DNA of 64,000 nt from JAKALX01 sp964508715 (GCA_964508715.1 CAZDUX010000010.1:62001-126000), one strand, 5' to 3'. Counted from the stretch's first letter, positions 7,491 to 16,623 are shown. Notes: a model not told the origin generated them from the sequence alone. A program made the numbers and translations.

Positions 7491-8810
7491 CTACCGCCCG
7501 CGGAGGCGTAGCTGGATTCCGCGGGCTGTCTGAAACGCGACTGTCGCCACCAGGATGAGTGCGACCATCGTCAGGCCACCAGCCGTGGCCAGGAACTGTT
7601 TGCCGACGTCACCGGGCGCATCGACGAAGAGCACCGGAAGCACCCGCAACGGCATCGCTACGATGAGCATGAGACAGCCAACCGTAAGGATATTCTCCCA
7701 GCGAATGACCCCCGTACCGAAGCGGGCCAGGACGACATGGGCCATCGCTGCCATGAGCGGCAATACGAACCCAAGCATGAACGTGTGCCGAATTGCACCA
7801 TCCTGGTAGATGGTGATGTCGCTGCCACCAGGAAGCAGGGCGACGACGATCAGCATGACGGAGTAGACCGTTGAGCCGGCCCAGGCGAGCGGAATGAGCC
7901 ACTGGTAGCGCGGCTCGTGGAAGCCACGCCGGAGCGGAGAGAAGATCTGGAGCCACCAGGTGAACACAAGCAGGCCCGCGGCGAACAGGAGATCGCCAGC
8001 ACGGACCAGGAAGTCGATGTCGGGGAGCGCACCGAGACCCTGGCCCGCCAGCCATGCGACGACCGAGACGTTGAGGAGGGCAAAGACCGTGGCCTGACGC
8101 CGTGGAGTCATCGGCGGGAGCGTGAGGTGTCCGACAAACGCGCGCAGCCCAACGGCAATGATGATATTGATCACGAACCCACGGAGGATGAGCTCAGCCA
8201 CCGCATGTGATTCGACCGGGACCACGAATCCCGAATCGGCCCGCGCTACAGTCCAAACGCCAAGGATACCGGCTGCCGCGAGCCAGGCTGAACCGGCCCG
8301 GAAGAAGAGCGGCTGTGGTTCGACGGAGAGCGGATAGTGGTAACGGACGCGCCAGGCAAGAACAGCGAAGGCGACGGAACCAGCAGCAATGATTACTGCA
8401 CCGGGAACGAGGAGAAAACCGATAGTATCGGGCCAGGCCTGCCCGGCAGCTTCGATGATCGCGCCGGTCGCGAGAAGCCCCGGGACCCCTGCCCGTGCAA
8501 GCGGGGGAAACATCGGCCGCTGATAGAGCCGGGCAAGGAATTCGAAACTCAGGGCGACCACGAAGACGGAGACAAAGCCGGTGAGCTGCAGCCGCCCGTG
8601 TGCCTCGACTACCTGCGTCCAGCGTTCGCTGGCGAACCCGGTTTCGAGGGCAGCGAGGATACCGAGGACCAGGCCGCCGAGTATCGCGATTGCGGCCGAT
8701 GCCCCCATCCATCCCGCGAAAAGCCAGAGCGCGCGCGGCCTTGCCATCGCTGCCGGCCGGGGTGCGGCGTGTACGTGGACGATTCGGATCTCGGCCTCGG
8801 AATGATGCAT
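7491..8810 (-). CDS. NnrS-like polytopic membrane protein
   Basis: About 440 residues with roughly 12 hydrophobic segments and conserved-looking histidines at the membrane face (EAHGRLQLTGFVSVFV, ESHAVAELILRGFVI, IRHTFMLGFVLPLMAAMAHVV). This layout is that of NnrS, a haem- and copper-containing membrane protein associated with nitric-oxide stress and denitrification. I start it at the ATG of MHHSEAEIRI (AAGG upstream) because the longer reading would begin with a GTG inside a CRP/FNR-like palindrome. It follows nei on the same strand. The family call rests on topology and His pattern, so it is moderate. Confidence 0.65.
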   Translation of the reverse strand: MHHSEAEIRIVHVHAAPRPAAMARPRALWLFAGWMGASAAIAILGGLVLGILAALETGFASERWTQVVEAHGRLQLTGFVSVFVVALSFEFLARLYQRPMFPPLARAGVPGLLATGAIIEAAGQAWPDTIGFLLVPGAVIIAAGSVAFAVLAWRVRYHYPLSVEPQPLFFRAGSAWLAAAGILGVWTVARADSGFVVPVESHAVAELILRGFVINIIIAVGLRAFVGHLTLPPMTPRRQATVFALLNVSVVAWLAGQGLGALPDIDFLVRAGDLLFAAGLLVFTWWLQIFSPLRRGFHEPRYQWLIPLAWAGSTVYSVMLIVVALLPGGSDITIYQDGAIRHTFMLGFVLPLMAAMAHVVLARFGTGVIRWENILTVGCLMLIVAMPLRVLPVLFVDAPGDVGKQFLATAGGLTMVALILVATVAFQTARGIQLRLRGR

Positions 8811-8852
8811 CTGTGTCACACCTTCATGCTGGGGCCAGCCAAAGCTCATGGG

Positions 8853-8868
8853 AGTGACCGAGGTCACA
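8853..8868. promoter_or_regulatory. CRP/FNR-type palindrome before the NnrS-like gene
   Basis: Read on the minus strand it is TGTGA-CCTCGG-TCACT, nine of ten to the CRP consensus TGTGA-N6-TCACA, and the core GTGACC-tc-GGTCAC is a perfect dyad. It lies about 43 bases before the proposed start. A Crp/Fnr-family regulator is encoded later in this window. Confidence 0.55.
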
Positions 8869-8888
8869 CCGCGCCCTGAATAGTCGCC

Positions 8889-9734
8889 TCACGATGGATG
8901 TCGAGAAGGCCGAAAGCGGCCGGGAGGCTCGAGCTGCCCATCAGTCACCGGCTGACAGGAGGGGCACCACGCAGTGTGGCGTATGTCGATGCCCTGGGGC
9001 GCAGTTCTCAGCAGCGTATGACAGCGGCGGCACGGCTGACCTCCGCGCATGTAGACGTACATCGTCGGGCGGCGGCGAAGGTTCAAGCTGTTTGGCTTAC
9101 CCACGGATGCGCGGAGAAGGGCACGTGCCTTCTCAATCATGGCGCGGATGAGGTCGTCATCGAGTTCGCCAACACGACGCCAGGGGTTGATGCCACAGTG
9201 GAAGAGCGTCTCGTTCTTCCAGATGTTTCCGACACCGGCCATGACGCGCTGGTCCATGATGGCATCGCCGATGGTGGTCCTGGCGAGACCGGGGGAGCGC
9301 AGCCGCCGAAACGCCTCCCCGGCATCGAAATCGTCATCCAGGAGATTGGGGCCAAGCCGGGCTATCGGCTCGTGGTAGGGGAGTGCGCGCTCCTCGATGA
9401 GTTCAATGACCGGAGCACTGAAGTTGACGACGATAGCGATATCGGTTTGGAGCACGAGCCTGGCCTGCGACTCGGCGCGATCCCACGAGTCACCGGGCTG
9501 ATAGACCTTCCAGGTGCCGTACATGCGAAGGTGACCACGAAGGGCGAGGCCATTGTCGAAGCTAATGAGCATGTTCTTGCCCTGCGATCGCACACTGGTG
9601 CACGTTGCACCAACGATGCGATCCACCCGTGGTACCGGTCCAGGGCCATGGCTGCGTGCCGAACGGATGACCTGCCCTTCAAGGGCGGGCCGAATCTTCG
9701 CCGCGAACCGGAAGAGCGCATCACCCTCCGGCAT
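8889..9734 (-). CDS. nei: Endonuclease VIII-like DNA glycosylase (Fpg/Nei family)
   Basis: The 281-residue enzyme starts MPEGDALFRFAAKIRPAL, exposing the catalytic Pro2 and Glu3 after Met removal; this fixes the start inside the end of lhr. The helix-two-turn-helix (VGNIWKNETLF) and the C-terminal zinc finger (CRRC...CPSC) are present. The family excises oxidised bases and nicks the resulting site. The sequence favours the Nei side of the family over Fpg (MPEGD start), as in actinobacterial Nei proteins. The start overlaps the end of lhr by 14 bases, so the two are co-translated as a repair pair. Confidence 0.93.
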   Translation of the reverse strand: MPEGDALFRFAAKIRPALEGQVIRSARSHGPGPVPRVDRIVGATCTSVRSQGKNMLISFDNGLALRGHLRMYGTWKVYQPGDSWDRAESQARLVLQTDIAIVVNFSAPVIELIEERALPYHEPIARLGPNLLDDDFDAGEAFRRLRSPGLARTTIGDAIMDQRVMAGVGNIWKNETLFHCGINPWRRVGELDDDLIRAMIEKARALLRASVGKPNSLNLRRRPTMYVYMRGGQPCRRCHTLLRTAPQGIDIRHTAWCPSCQPVTDGQLEPPGRFRPSRHPS

Positions 9735-12700
9735 GGTGGAGTTCCCGGCCAGGGCGGTAAGTGAGCCCGCGATAACCACTGACAAAGCCTGCGTCACGGA
9801 AGCGCGGCGCTTGGGTCGATTGGGCAGCATCCTCACCGTCGATTCGTTCGATTGTCAGCGGTTTGCCATCGGTCGCAAGGCGCATCAATGCCGAAATCGC
9901 CAGCCCGCCCGCATCAGACTCGAAAGCGGGAAGCGTGACGAGCGCGCGGCCACTCCGTTCGATGTAGAGTGCCGGGTTACCGTTGACGAGGACGACGTGC
10001 GAACCAGCAGACCGTTGCAGGCCGCGCTTCTGGTCGCCGCGTTTCGGCCAGGGAATGGCAGCTCCATAGGGGTTCGCGGGGTCAGTGGCGGCGAGTATGC
10101 GGATGTCCGGTTCGTCAGGGAGGTCGCGTTCTGCACGAAGGCGGTCAACGGCCCCCGGAAGTGCGAACTGCGCCGCGCCGAGCCCTTCGATGAAGTAGCC
10201 GCGACGGATGCGTCCCCCCTCTTCCATCGCCTTCAGGATGGGATAGACGGCGGAGAAACCGCCGGGGATACCCTCGGCCGAAACAGCCTCGCGCGTGACG
10301 ACACCGTAGCGTTCGAGGAGAGCGGTAGCGAGCGCATGGGCCCGGGTGGTCGCGGCCAGGGCGCCCTGCTCCATCAGGCGAGGCGTGAGCGACCAGCGGC
10401 CGGCGGATTCGGGCGGAAATGGGCTCGTGCGGCCACGCGGCGAATGCTTCGCCACCGTCCCTCGCCGGGGATGTGCGAGTGCCCGCAGCGGGGCGAATGT
10501 ATCGTTCGTGACCTCCCCTGCCCAGACCAGGTCCCAGAGGGCATCGAGTAGCTGGCGTTGCGGGGCGCGGGTCGCGGCGATGAGGTCGGTGAAGAACAGG
10601 GCGCCATGTCCACGCAAGGCATCGAGCACCTGGCCATGGAGGTCGGTGGGCTCTTCGAGCGGTGTAGGAACGAGGAAGCTGGCGAGGCGGTCGCGGCGGG
10701 CGAGGGTGATCCGGCCATCATCCCTGCCGAGGCGGCCACGGCCGGCCCACGCAACCTCGCCACCAGCCCCAAGTTCATCGAGGAGGCGCGGGTTATAGCC
10801 GTCGACACGCACCGGAAGGATGTCACGCTCGAGCACCGAGGCGGGAATGGCCAGCCCCTCGAGCTGCGAAAGTGCGTCGCGCAGACGATCGATCCCGTTC
10901 GCACGGCTGTCGACGCCCTGCCATTTCGGGAGGAAGCGTGCGAAGGCGGCCTGGTCGACTGGCTCGACTTCGCGGCGCAGGCGGGCGAGCGAACGGCGGC
11001 GGAGCATGCGCAGCACGTCCGGGTCGCACCACTCTCGTTCGGCGCCACCGGGACGGAAGTCTCCATGGAGTATGGCCCCCGACGATTCGAGGCGGACGAG
11101 GGCCTCGCGCACGAGCAATTCCGGGATAGCCCAGCGGGCAGCCGGCTCATGGGCGGGGAACGGGACGTGGGTTCGGGCGTAGCGCGCCACGAGGCCATCG
11201 AGCGGAAGGCCGGCGCGCGCGAGAAACACCTCGGGGACACCGAGCGGTGGTGGTACACCAAGCGCGTCGCGATAGCGCCCGGCATCCTCGATCGGAATCC
11301 AGCGCTCTTCTCCCGCGATGCGGACACGACAGGCGCGGTGCCCGGATTCGAGGAGCGAAAGCCACCCGGGAAGTGCGGCGGGATCGGACACCCTGGCCGC
11401 CAGCTCATACTCCGATAGGTCACCAAGGCGGCGAAGGAGGTCGTGTAGCTGGTCGGCGTTGCGTGCCCGGCGGTTTTCGGCGAGTGCCTGCAACTCGAGC
11501 TCGACTTCGACGAACGCATCGGGATCCAGTAGTTCGCGGAGTTCGTCCTGGCCCAGGAGGTCGCGGAGAAGGGAGCGGTCGAGGGTAAGCGCCTGGGCAC
11601 GGCGTTCGGCGAGCGGTGCATCACCCTCATACATGTAGGCGGCGATGTAGTCGAAAAGGAGCGACCGGGCGAACGGCGAGGCGTCCCGGGTCTCGACAGG
11701 CACAACGCGGATCTCGCGCGAACGGACGCGTGTGAGAATCTCGACCAGGCCGGGGAGGTCGAAGACGTCACGAAGGCACTCACGGTACGTCTCGAGGATG
11801 ATGGGGAACGAACCGTACCGGCTCGCAACACCGAGGAGATTCGCAGCGCGCTGGCGCTGGAGCCAGAGTGGGCTCCGTGCACCCGGGCGCCGTTTGGGCA
11901 GGAGCAGGGCACGGCCGGCGTTCTCGCGGAAATGTGCGGCGAACATCGCCGAGTTGGGGAGCCGGCTGGTGACGAGATCTTCGGCCTCTTCGGGGGCGGG
12001 AAAGAGGAGTTCGTGCGATGGCAGTTCGTCGCCCGTGGCGAATCGGATGGCGATGCCGTCATCACTCCAGATCGTCTGAACGTCGAAACCGGAGCGATCG
12101 GCGAGGATAGCTTCAATGGCCTGGGCCCAGGGCGCGTGCACTCGCCCGCCGAAGGGCGTAAGGATGACTATCCGCCAGTCACCGAGCTCATCACGGAACC
12201 GCTCGACGACGATCGTCCGGTCGGTTGGAAGGTGACCTGTAGCTTCGCGCTCTTCATCGAGGTAGGCGAGGAGATTGCGGGCCGCACGCTCATCGAGGTC
12301 GTGGCCGGCGGTCAGGCGCTCCACGGCGCGCTCAGGCTCGTTGATTGAGGCGATCTCACGGGTGAACGCGCCAATCGCTTCGCCGAGCTCGAGTGGACGG
12401 CCGACACCGTCACCCTTCCAGAACGGCATCTTTCCCGGCTCACCGGGTGCCGGGGAGACGATGACCTGGTCGCGGGTAATCTGCTCGATTCGCCAGGAGG
12501 TCGCACCCAGGAGAAACGTCTCACCAGGGCGGCTCTCGTAGACCATCTCCTCGTCGAGCTCTCCAACACGCGGCCCGCCCACGCCGAGGAAGACGCCATA
12601 GAGGCCGCGGTCGGGGATGGTGCCGGCGTTGATGATGGCGATCGTACGGGCGTCATTGCGGCTGGAGAGGATGTCGGTCGCACGGTCCCAGAGGATTCGG

Positions 12701-14202
12701 GGGCGGAGATCGGCGAAGTCGTCGGACGGGTATTGGCCCGCGAGCATGCCGAGGACAGATTCGAGGACATCGCGGCTCAGGGTGGCGAAGGTGTAGGTGC
12801 GGTGGATGACGCGAAGTAACTCATCGACCGTGTAGTCGTCCATCGCGCACATCGCGACGATCTGCTGAGCGAGGACGTCGAGCGGGTTCTTCGGTACCTC
12901 GGTGCGTTCGATCAGGCCACCGTGCATTCGCCGGGTGACGACGGCGCATTCGAGCAGGTCGCCACGGAACTTGGGGAAGATGCGTCCGACGCTCGGAGCA
13001 TCAACCTGGTGACCTGCCCGTCCAACGCGTTGAAGCCCGCGGGCAACCGATTTCGGCGATTCGACCTGGATGACGAGATCGACCGCACCCATGTCGATGC
13101 CGAGCTCGAGCGAACTCGTGCAGACGAGGCCGGGAAGCAGCCCTGCTTTGAGGCGTTCTTCGATGTCGGTGCGCTGCTCCCGGGAGACCGACCCATGGTG
13201 GGCGCGCAGGAGCTCTTCACCTGCAAGCTCATTGATACGCGTCGCAAGGCGCTCAGCGAGCCGGCGGTTGTTGACGAAGATAAGGGTGGAACGATGGCCC
13301 TTCACGAGTTCGAGGAGCTCGGGATAGAGCGCGGGCCAGAGTGACGTACCCCCTTCGTAGCCGGTTCCTCCATGGAGGGGGTCGAGCGGGACGTACCCCT
13401 CGTTGAGCTGTGGATTCGCCATATCGTCAACGGGCACGATGACCTCGAGGTCGAGATCCTTCCGCGCGCCCGCGTCGGCGATGCAGACGGGCCGGTCGCC
13501 GCCGAGGTAGCGAGCGACCTCCTCCAGCGGGCGCTGCGTTGCAGAAAGGCCGATGCGCTGGGGCGGGCGTTCGGTTAGAAGTTCGAGGCGTTCCAGGGAG
13601 AGAGCGAGGTGGGAGCCGCGCTTGGTGGCGGCCATCGTGTGGATCTCGTCGACGATGACCGCCTGGACCGAGCGCAAGACCTCGCGCGAGCGCGACGTGA
13701 GCATGAGGTAGAGCGACTCGGGCGTGGTGATGAGGATATCAGGCGGGTTGCGGCGGATATCCTCGCGCTCCTTCGTCGCGGTGTCGCCGGTACGAGTCGC
13801 AACGCGGATGTCGGGGAGGGCCATGCCCTCGCGGCTGGCCGCAATGCGAAGTCCGGCGAGTGGGGCGCGAAGGTTACGCTCGATATCGTAGGAGAGCGCT
13901 TTGAGGGGCGAGACGTAGAGGACCGAGACAGAGCGATTGCCGATTGCGGATTGCCCCGGGGTTCGCGCCGCAGCTTCCACAGGTGGACGCTGGATGAGCT
14001 GATCGAGGCACCAGAGGAAGGCGGCCAGCGTCTTGCCCGAGCCGGTGGGCGCACAGAGGAGGGTGTGCTCGCCGCGCGAGATCGCGTCCCAGCCGAGGAG
14101 CTGGGCCTGGGTCGGCGCGGCGAACGTGGCTTCGAACCAGGCGCGCGTGGCGGGGGTGAAGCGTTCGAGCACGGGGTGGGTCGGCGCTGGCACGTGGATC
14201 AT
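9721..14202 (-). CDS. lhr: Lhr-family ATP-dependent DNA helicase, full length
   Basis: A 1,493-residue SF2 helicase. Walker A is APTGSGKT (51-58), motif II DEIH near 180, motif III SATQRP and motif VI QRVGRAGH. The winged-helix/Lhr-core follows, then the long C-terminal region typical of full-length bacterial Lhr (mycobacterial Lhr is of similar size). Lhr unwinds RNA:DNA hybrids and DNA with 3'-5' polarity and is linked to DNA-damage responses. The open reading frame is intact. The downstream nei overlaps, and a GAAC-N4-GTTC palindrome lies 22 bases before the start, suggesting SOS-type control. Antisense and out-of-frame open frames inside it are GC shadows. Confidence 0.95.
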   Translation of the reverse strand: MIHVPAPTHPVLERFTPATRAWFEATFAAPTQAQLLGWDAISRGEHTLLCAPTGSGKTLAAFLWCLDQLIQRPPVEAAARTPGQSAIGNRSVSVLYVSPLKALSYDIERNLRAPLAGLRIAASREGMALPDIRVATRTGDTATKEREDIRRNPPDILITTPESLYLMLTSRSREVLRSVQAVIVDEIHTMAATKRGSHLALSLERLELLTERPPQRIGLSATQRPLEEVARYLGGDRPVCIADAGARKDLDLEVIVPVDDMANPQLNEGYVPLDPLHGGTGYEGGTSLWPALYPELLELVKGHRSTLIFVNNRRLAERLATRINELAGEELLRAHHGSVSREQRTDIEERLKAGLLPGLVCTSSLELGIDMGAVDLVIQVESPKSVARGLQRVGRAGHQVDAPSVGRIFPKFRGDLLECAVVTRRMHGGLIERTEVPKNPLDVLAQQIVAMCAMDDYTVDELLRVIHRTYTFATLSRDVLESVLGMLAGQYPSDDFADLRPRILWDRATDILSSRNDARTIAIINAGTIPDRGLYGVFLGVGGPRVGELDEEMVYESRPGETFLLGATSWRIEQITRDQVIVSPAPGEPGKMPFWKGDGVGRPLELGEAIGAFTREIASINEPERAVERLTAGHDLDERAARNLLAYLDEEREATGHLPTDRTIVVERFRDELGDWRIVILTPFGGRVHAPWAQAIEAILADRSGFDVQTIWSDDGIAIRFATGDELPSHELLFPAPEEAEDLVTSRLPNSAMFAAHFRENAGRALLLPKRRPGARSPLWLQRQRAANLLGVASRYGSFPIILETYRECLRDVFDLPGLVEILTRVRSREIRVVPVETRDASPFARSLLFDYIAAYMYEGDAPLAERRAQALTLDRSLLRDLLGQDELRELLDPDAFVEVELELQALAENRRARNADQLHDLLRRLGDLSEYELAARVSDPAALPGWLSLLESGHRACRVRIAGEERWIPIEDAGRYRDALGVPPPLGVPEVFLARAGLPLDGLVARYARTHVPFPAHEPAARWAIPELLVREALVRLESSGAILHGDFRPGGAEREWCDPDVLRMLRRRSLARLRREVEPVDQAAFARFLPKWQGVDSRANGIDRLRDALSQLEGLAIPASVLERDILPVRVDGYNPRLLDELGAGGEVAWAGRGRLGRDDGRITLARRDRLASFLVPTPLEEPTDLHGQVLDALRGHGALFFTDLIAATRAPQRQLLDALWDLVWAGEVTNDTFAPLRALAHPRRGTVAKHSPRGRTSPFPPESAGRWSLTPRLMEQGALAATTRAHALATALLERYGVVTREAVSAEGIPGGFSAVYPILKAMEEGGRIRRGYFIEGLGAAQFALPGAVDRLRAERDLPDEPDIRILAATDPANPYGAAIPWPKRGDQKRGLQRSAGSHVVLVNGNPALYIERSGRALVTLPAFESDAGGLAISALMRLATDGKPLTIERIDGEDAAQSTQAPRFRDAGFVSGYRGLTYRPGRELHHAGG

Positions 14203-14223
14203 TGTGGCAGATCCCGCAATAGC

Positions 14224-14237
14224 AGAACAGGCGTTCT
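14224..14237. promoter_or_regulatory. SOS-box-like palindrome upstream of lhr-nei
   Basis: AGAACAGGCGTTCT contains GAAC-N4-GTTC, the core of the Gram-positive type LexA box (CGAACRNRYGTTYG), with 12 of 14 positions matching. It lies 22 bases before the lhr start, where a bound repressor would block transcription of this repair operon. Confidence 0.6.
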
Positions 14238-14476
14238 ATCGGCGGACGAAGCGCCATCTCGCCAGCCGGTGGCCATGGTGGCGGACGGCGTGATCGCGCG
14301 CGAGGAGTATGCGGCGGTCGGCGGCGGCACGGTGGCGTGCCTAGAACTGCATAGGTTCCCGGTCATACATTCGACCGTCATCGTCCACGGGCCGTGCAGG
14401 ATCTCGGGCGCTGCGATATAGAGCAGACGCAGAGGGCCGCCTCCCGCTGAACGCCACTCGTCCGGACACAACGATA

Positions 14477-14504
14477 GAGCCGTGAGTGTCTCCACCCACG
14501 GCTC
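14477..14504 (-). terminator. Hairpin downstream of gap
   Basis: GAGCCGTG and CACGGCTC form an eight-pair stem with an inner GTG/CAC extension. The U-run on the minus strand is poor (TATCGTTGT), so termination strength is uncertain. Confidence 0.55.
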
Positions 14505-14542
14505 GTTGTTGTAGCCGCTGCCTGTCGGGTTCTGTCTTTCGA

Positions 14543-15559
14543 CTAGAGGCCCTTCTCGACGAGGAAGTTACAGAGGTCGCTGATCCGGCAGGCGTAGCCC
14601 CACTCGTTGTCGTACCAGGCGGCGATCTTCACCAGGTTGCCGCCGACGACATTTGTGGACATGCCATCAACGATGCTCGACCGCTCGTCACCCTTCATAT
14701 CCATCGAGACAACCGGGTCCATCGTGACGCCCAGGATGCCCTTCATCTTCTCGCCGGCGTTCTCGGAGAGGACCTGGTTGACCTCTTCCTTCGTCGTGTC
14801 GCGGTCGGTGAGGGCGACGATTTCGACGATGGAGACGGTGGGCGTGGGGACGCGATACGCGAGGCCGTCGAGCTTGCCTTCGATCTCGGGGATCACGAGC
14901 TTGAGCGCACGGGCGGCGCCGGTCGAGGTCGGCACGATATTCATCGCCCCGGCGCGCATCTCGCGAAGGTCACTGCCAGCCGCCTTGTCGAGGATCTGCT
15001 GGCTGTTGGTGTAGGAGTGGATGGTCGTCATCTGGCCCTTCTGGATACCGAAGTTATCGACCAGCGTCTTGACCACCGGCGCGAGGCCGTTCGTGGTGCA
15101 GCTCGCATTGGAGATGACGTGATGCTTCGAGGGGTCGTACGCCTCGGGATTGACGCCGAGGACGAGAGTCACGTCCTCATTCTTGGCGGGGGCGCTGATG
15201 ATGACCTTCTTCACGCTATCGCGCCGGTGAGCGGCGGCCTTCGTGGCGTCTGTAAACAAGCCCGTTGATTCGATGACAATCTCGGCGCCAACCGACCCCC
15301 ATGGAATCGCACCGGGGTCACGCTCGGCGAACACTTTCACGATGTGGCCATCGATCGAGAGCCCATCGGCCTCGGCCTTGATCTCCTTGTCCCAGCGGCC
15401 GTAGTTGCTGTCGTACTTCAGCAGGTTGGCGTTTGTTTCGATGGCCACGAGGTCGTTGATCGCGACGACTTCGAATTTGCCGGGGTAGCGGTCCGTAAGT
15501 GCCTTGAGGACCTGGCGACCGATGCGGCCGAAGCCGTTGATACCAACTTTGGTGACCAT
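14543..15559 (-). CDS. gap: Glyceraldehyde-3-phosphate dehydrogenase, type I
   Basis: A 338-residue glycolytic/gluconeogenic enzyme that oxidises glyceraldehyde-3-phosphate with NAD(P)+ and phosphate. The Rossmann start VGINGFGRIGRQ, the catalytic Cys154 in SNASCTTN and the catalytic His181 in TTIHSYTNSQ are all present, as is the C-terminal WYDNEWGYACRISDL. The Asp in VAINDLV at the end of the second strand favours NAD over NADP. The length is standard. The start has GGGGG about 12 bases upstream. No pgk or tpi lies beside it, so it is transcribed alone in this window. Confidence 0.97.
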   Translation of the reverse strand: MVTKVGINGFGRIGRQVLKALTDRYPGKFEVVAINDLVAIETNANLLKYDSNYGRWDKEIKAEADGLSIDGHIVKVFAERDPGAIPWGSVGAEIVIESTGLFTDATKAAAHRRDSVKKVIISAPAKNEDVTLVLGVNPEAYDPSKHHVISNASCTTNGLAPVVKTLVDNFGIQKGQMTTIHSYTNSQQILDKAAGSDLREMRAGAMNIVPTSTGAARALKLVIPEIEGKLDGLAYRVPTPTVSIVEIVALTDRDTTKEEVNQVLSENAGEKMKGILGVTMDPVVSMDMKGDERSSIVDGMSTNVVGGNLVKIAAWYDNEWGYACRISDLCNFLVEKGL

Positions 15560-15856
15560 GTTGCGAAGACCCCCGCGCGAGTGCGTGATGATTCCTCCAG
15601 CCTACCCATTTCGAGTTCACGGGGCCACAGGGAAAGGGCATCCGAGAGACAGCGAGAAGTCATTAGGGCCGAATGGAGGCAGAGGCTGGGCCTATAGGTG
15701 AGCCACGAGTCCGCCTTCATATATTTCTCCTCTTGATATCCATAGTCTTCGTCGATGTCTCTGGGCAGGGAGATATACAGATTCGACTACCAGAAGCCGG
15801 TGGTGTGGATGAATCTGTAAGAGCGAAAAGCGATTTCGAATGGGAGAACCTCAAAG
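15560..15856. other. Intergenic region, no gene seen
   Basis: It holds the gap promoter region on the minus strand and an AT-richer patch near 15716-15790. The open frames crossing it lack start signals and I regard them as shadows. Confidence 0.5.
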
Positions 15857-15970
15857 ATGACCCGACGCCACGTAGTCTGCCCGCATTGCGACCTCCAGTT
15901 CATGTCCGCGCTGTCCAAGACGTTTTGCCCGGGCTGCCATGTCCTGATCGAGCCACGCGACCTGGCCTGA
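15857..15970 (+). CDS. 37-residue zinc-ribbon miniprotein
   Basis: Translating by hand from an ATG with GGGAG ten bases upstream gives MTRRHVVCPHCDLQF...FCPGCHVLIEPRDLA. Two CxxC knuckles (C8/C11 and C24/C27) make a complete four-cysteine zinc site in a protein of only 37 residues. A strong terminator follows 31 bases after the stop, which supports a genuine transcript. The function is unknown; similar micro-ribbons occur as free-standing relatives of transcription or ribosomal zinc ribbons. It is too short for routine gene finders. Confidence 0.65.
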   Translation: MTRRHVVCPHCDLQFMSALSKTFCPGCHVLIEPRDLA

Positions 15971-16001
15971 CCCCCTGCCAGCAAAGGGCTCGCGGAACAA
16001 G

Positions 16002-16033
16002 CCCCTCACCTTCCCGGGTGAGGGGTTCTTTGT
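16002..16033 (+). terminator. Rho-independent terminator
   Basis: CCCCTCACC, loop TTCCCG, GGTGAGGGG, then TTCTTTGT. It ends the miniprotein transcript. Confidence 0.9.
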
Positions 16034-16083
16034 ACACCGTTTCCGAGGGGATTCCCCGATTCGCTCAGGAGATGAAGGCATGC

Positions 16084-16089
16084 CACTAT
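16084..16089 (+). promoter_or_regulatory. Possible -10 CACTAT, leaderless
   Basis: CACTAT then six bases then the ATG at 16096. It is a weak match but has the same spacing as the better examples in this window, and it supports that start over the ATG 24 bases earlier. Confidence 0.35.
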
Positions 16090-16095
16090 GCCCCC

Positions 16096-16623
16096 ATGTG
16101 GAATCGGGCGCCCCTCGCGCTCGCCGCAGGGCTGTTCATCCTGGGAGCCGCCGGGCTGCTGGCCACCGCCGCTGATCCCTGGGAGACCACCGCGTACCTC
16201 GGCTTTGGGCGTAGCGAACCAACCCCCGCGCCCCTGGATATGCGGTCGGCGCAGGCACCCGTCCTGCCGGGGAACCTGCCCCTGGCGCCACCAACGGTCA
16301 CCATGACAGCCGAACCCGTGGCCGAGCATCACGCGGCGGTCGCGACACCTCTTCCCACGGCCATCCCGACGCCCACTCCGCGCCCGCCGCTCTTCATCGG
16401 TGCGGTCGCATCCGACGAGGCACATGAGCTCGCGACGCCAACACCCGGCCCACGCCGAGCGATCATGATCGGGAGGGACGACGGAGAGATGCCTGGCGAT
16501 CCCGGGGCGACACCGGTGGAGCCCGCAACAACTCCTGTGGAGACCCCCACACCGGCGGAGATGACACCCGGGCCGAGCGAAGCATCCGCCACTCCCGAGG
16601 CGACGCCCGAACCGGCCGGATAG
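16096..16623 (+). CDS. Secreted Pro/Thr-rich protein
   Basis: The 175-residue product starts MWNRAPLALAAGLFILGAAG, a signal peptide or N-terminal anchor, then is almost entirely low-complexity Pro/Thr/Ala/Glu with PTPTPRPP and TPVETPTP blocks. There is no recognisable domain or sorting motif. It is probably an extracytoplasmic stalk or cell-surface polypeptide. An ATG 24 bases upstream is possible but has its purine stretch directly against it, too close to serve as a ribosome site. It resembles the stalks of two other membrane proteins in this window and may be a cell-envelope component. Confidence 0.6.
   Translation: MWNRAPLALAAGLFILGAAGLLATAADPWETTAYLGFGRSEPTPAPLDMRSAQAPVLPGNLPLAPPTVTMTAEPVAEHHAAVATPLPTAIPTPTPRPPLFIGAVASDEAHELATPTPGPRRAIMIGRDDGEMPGDPGATPVEPATTPVETPTPAEMTPGPSEASATPEATPEPAG

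Larger units (their letters stand above)
14203..14542. other. Intergenic stretch between lhr and gap, no gene seen
   Basis: Both flanking genes read leftward. Apart from the SOS-like palindrome near lhr and a hairpin beyond gap, I see no coding frame, tRNA or repeat here. Confidence 0.6.

Noticed and set aside
10374..12116. 580-residue frame within lhr
   Set aside because: Out-of-frame reading of the helicase with Ser/Arg/Pro-biased composition and no motif.
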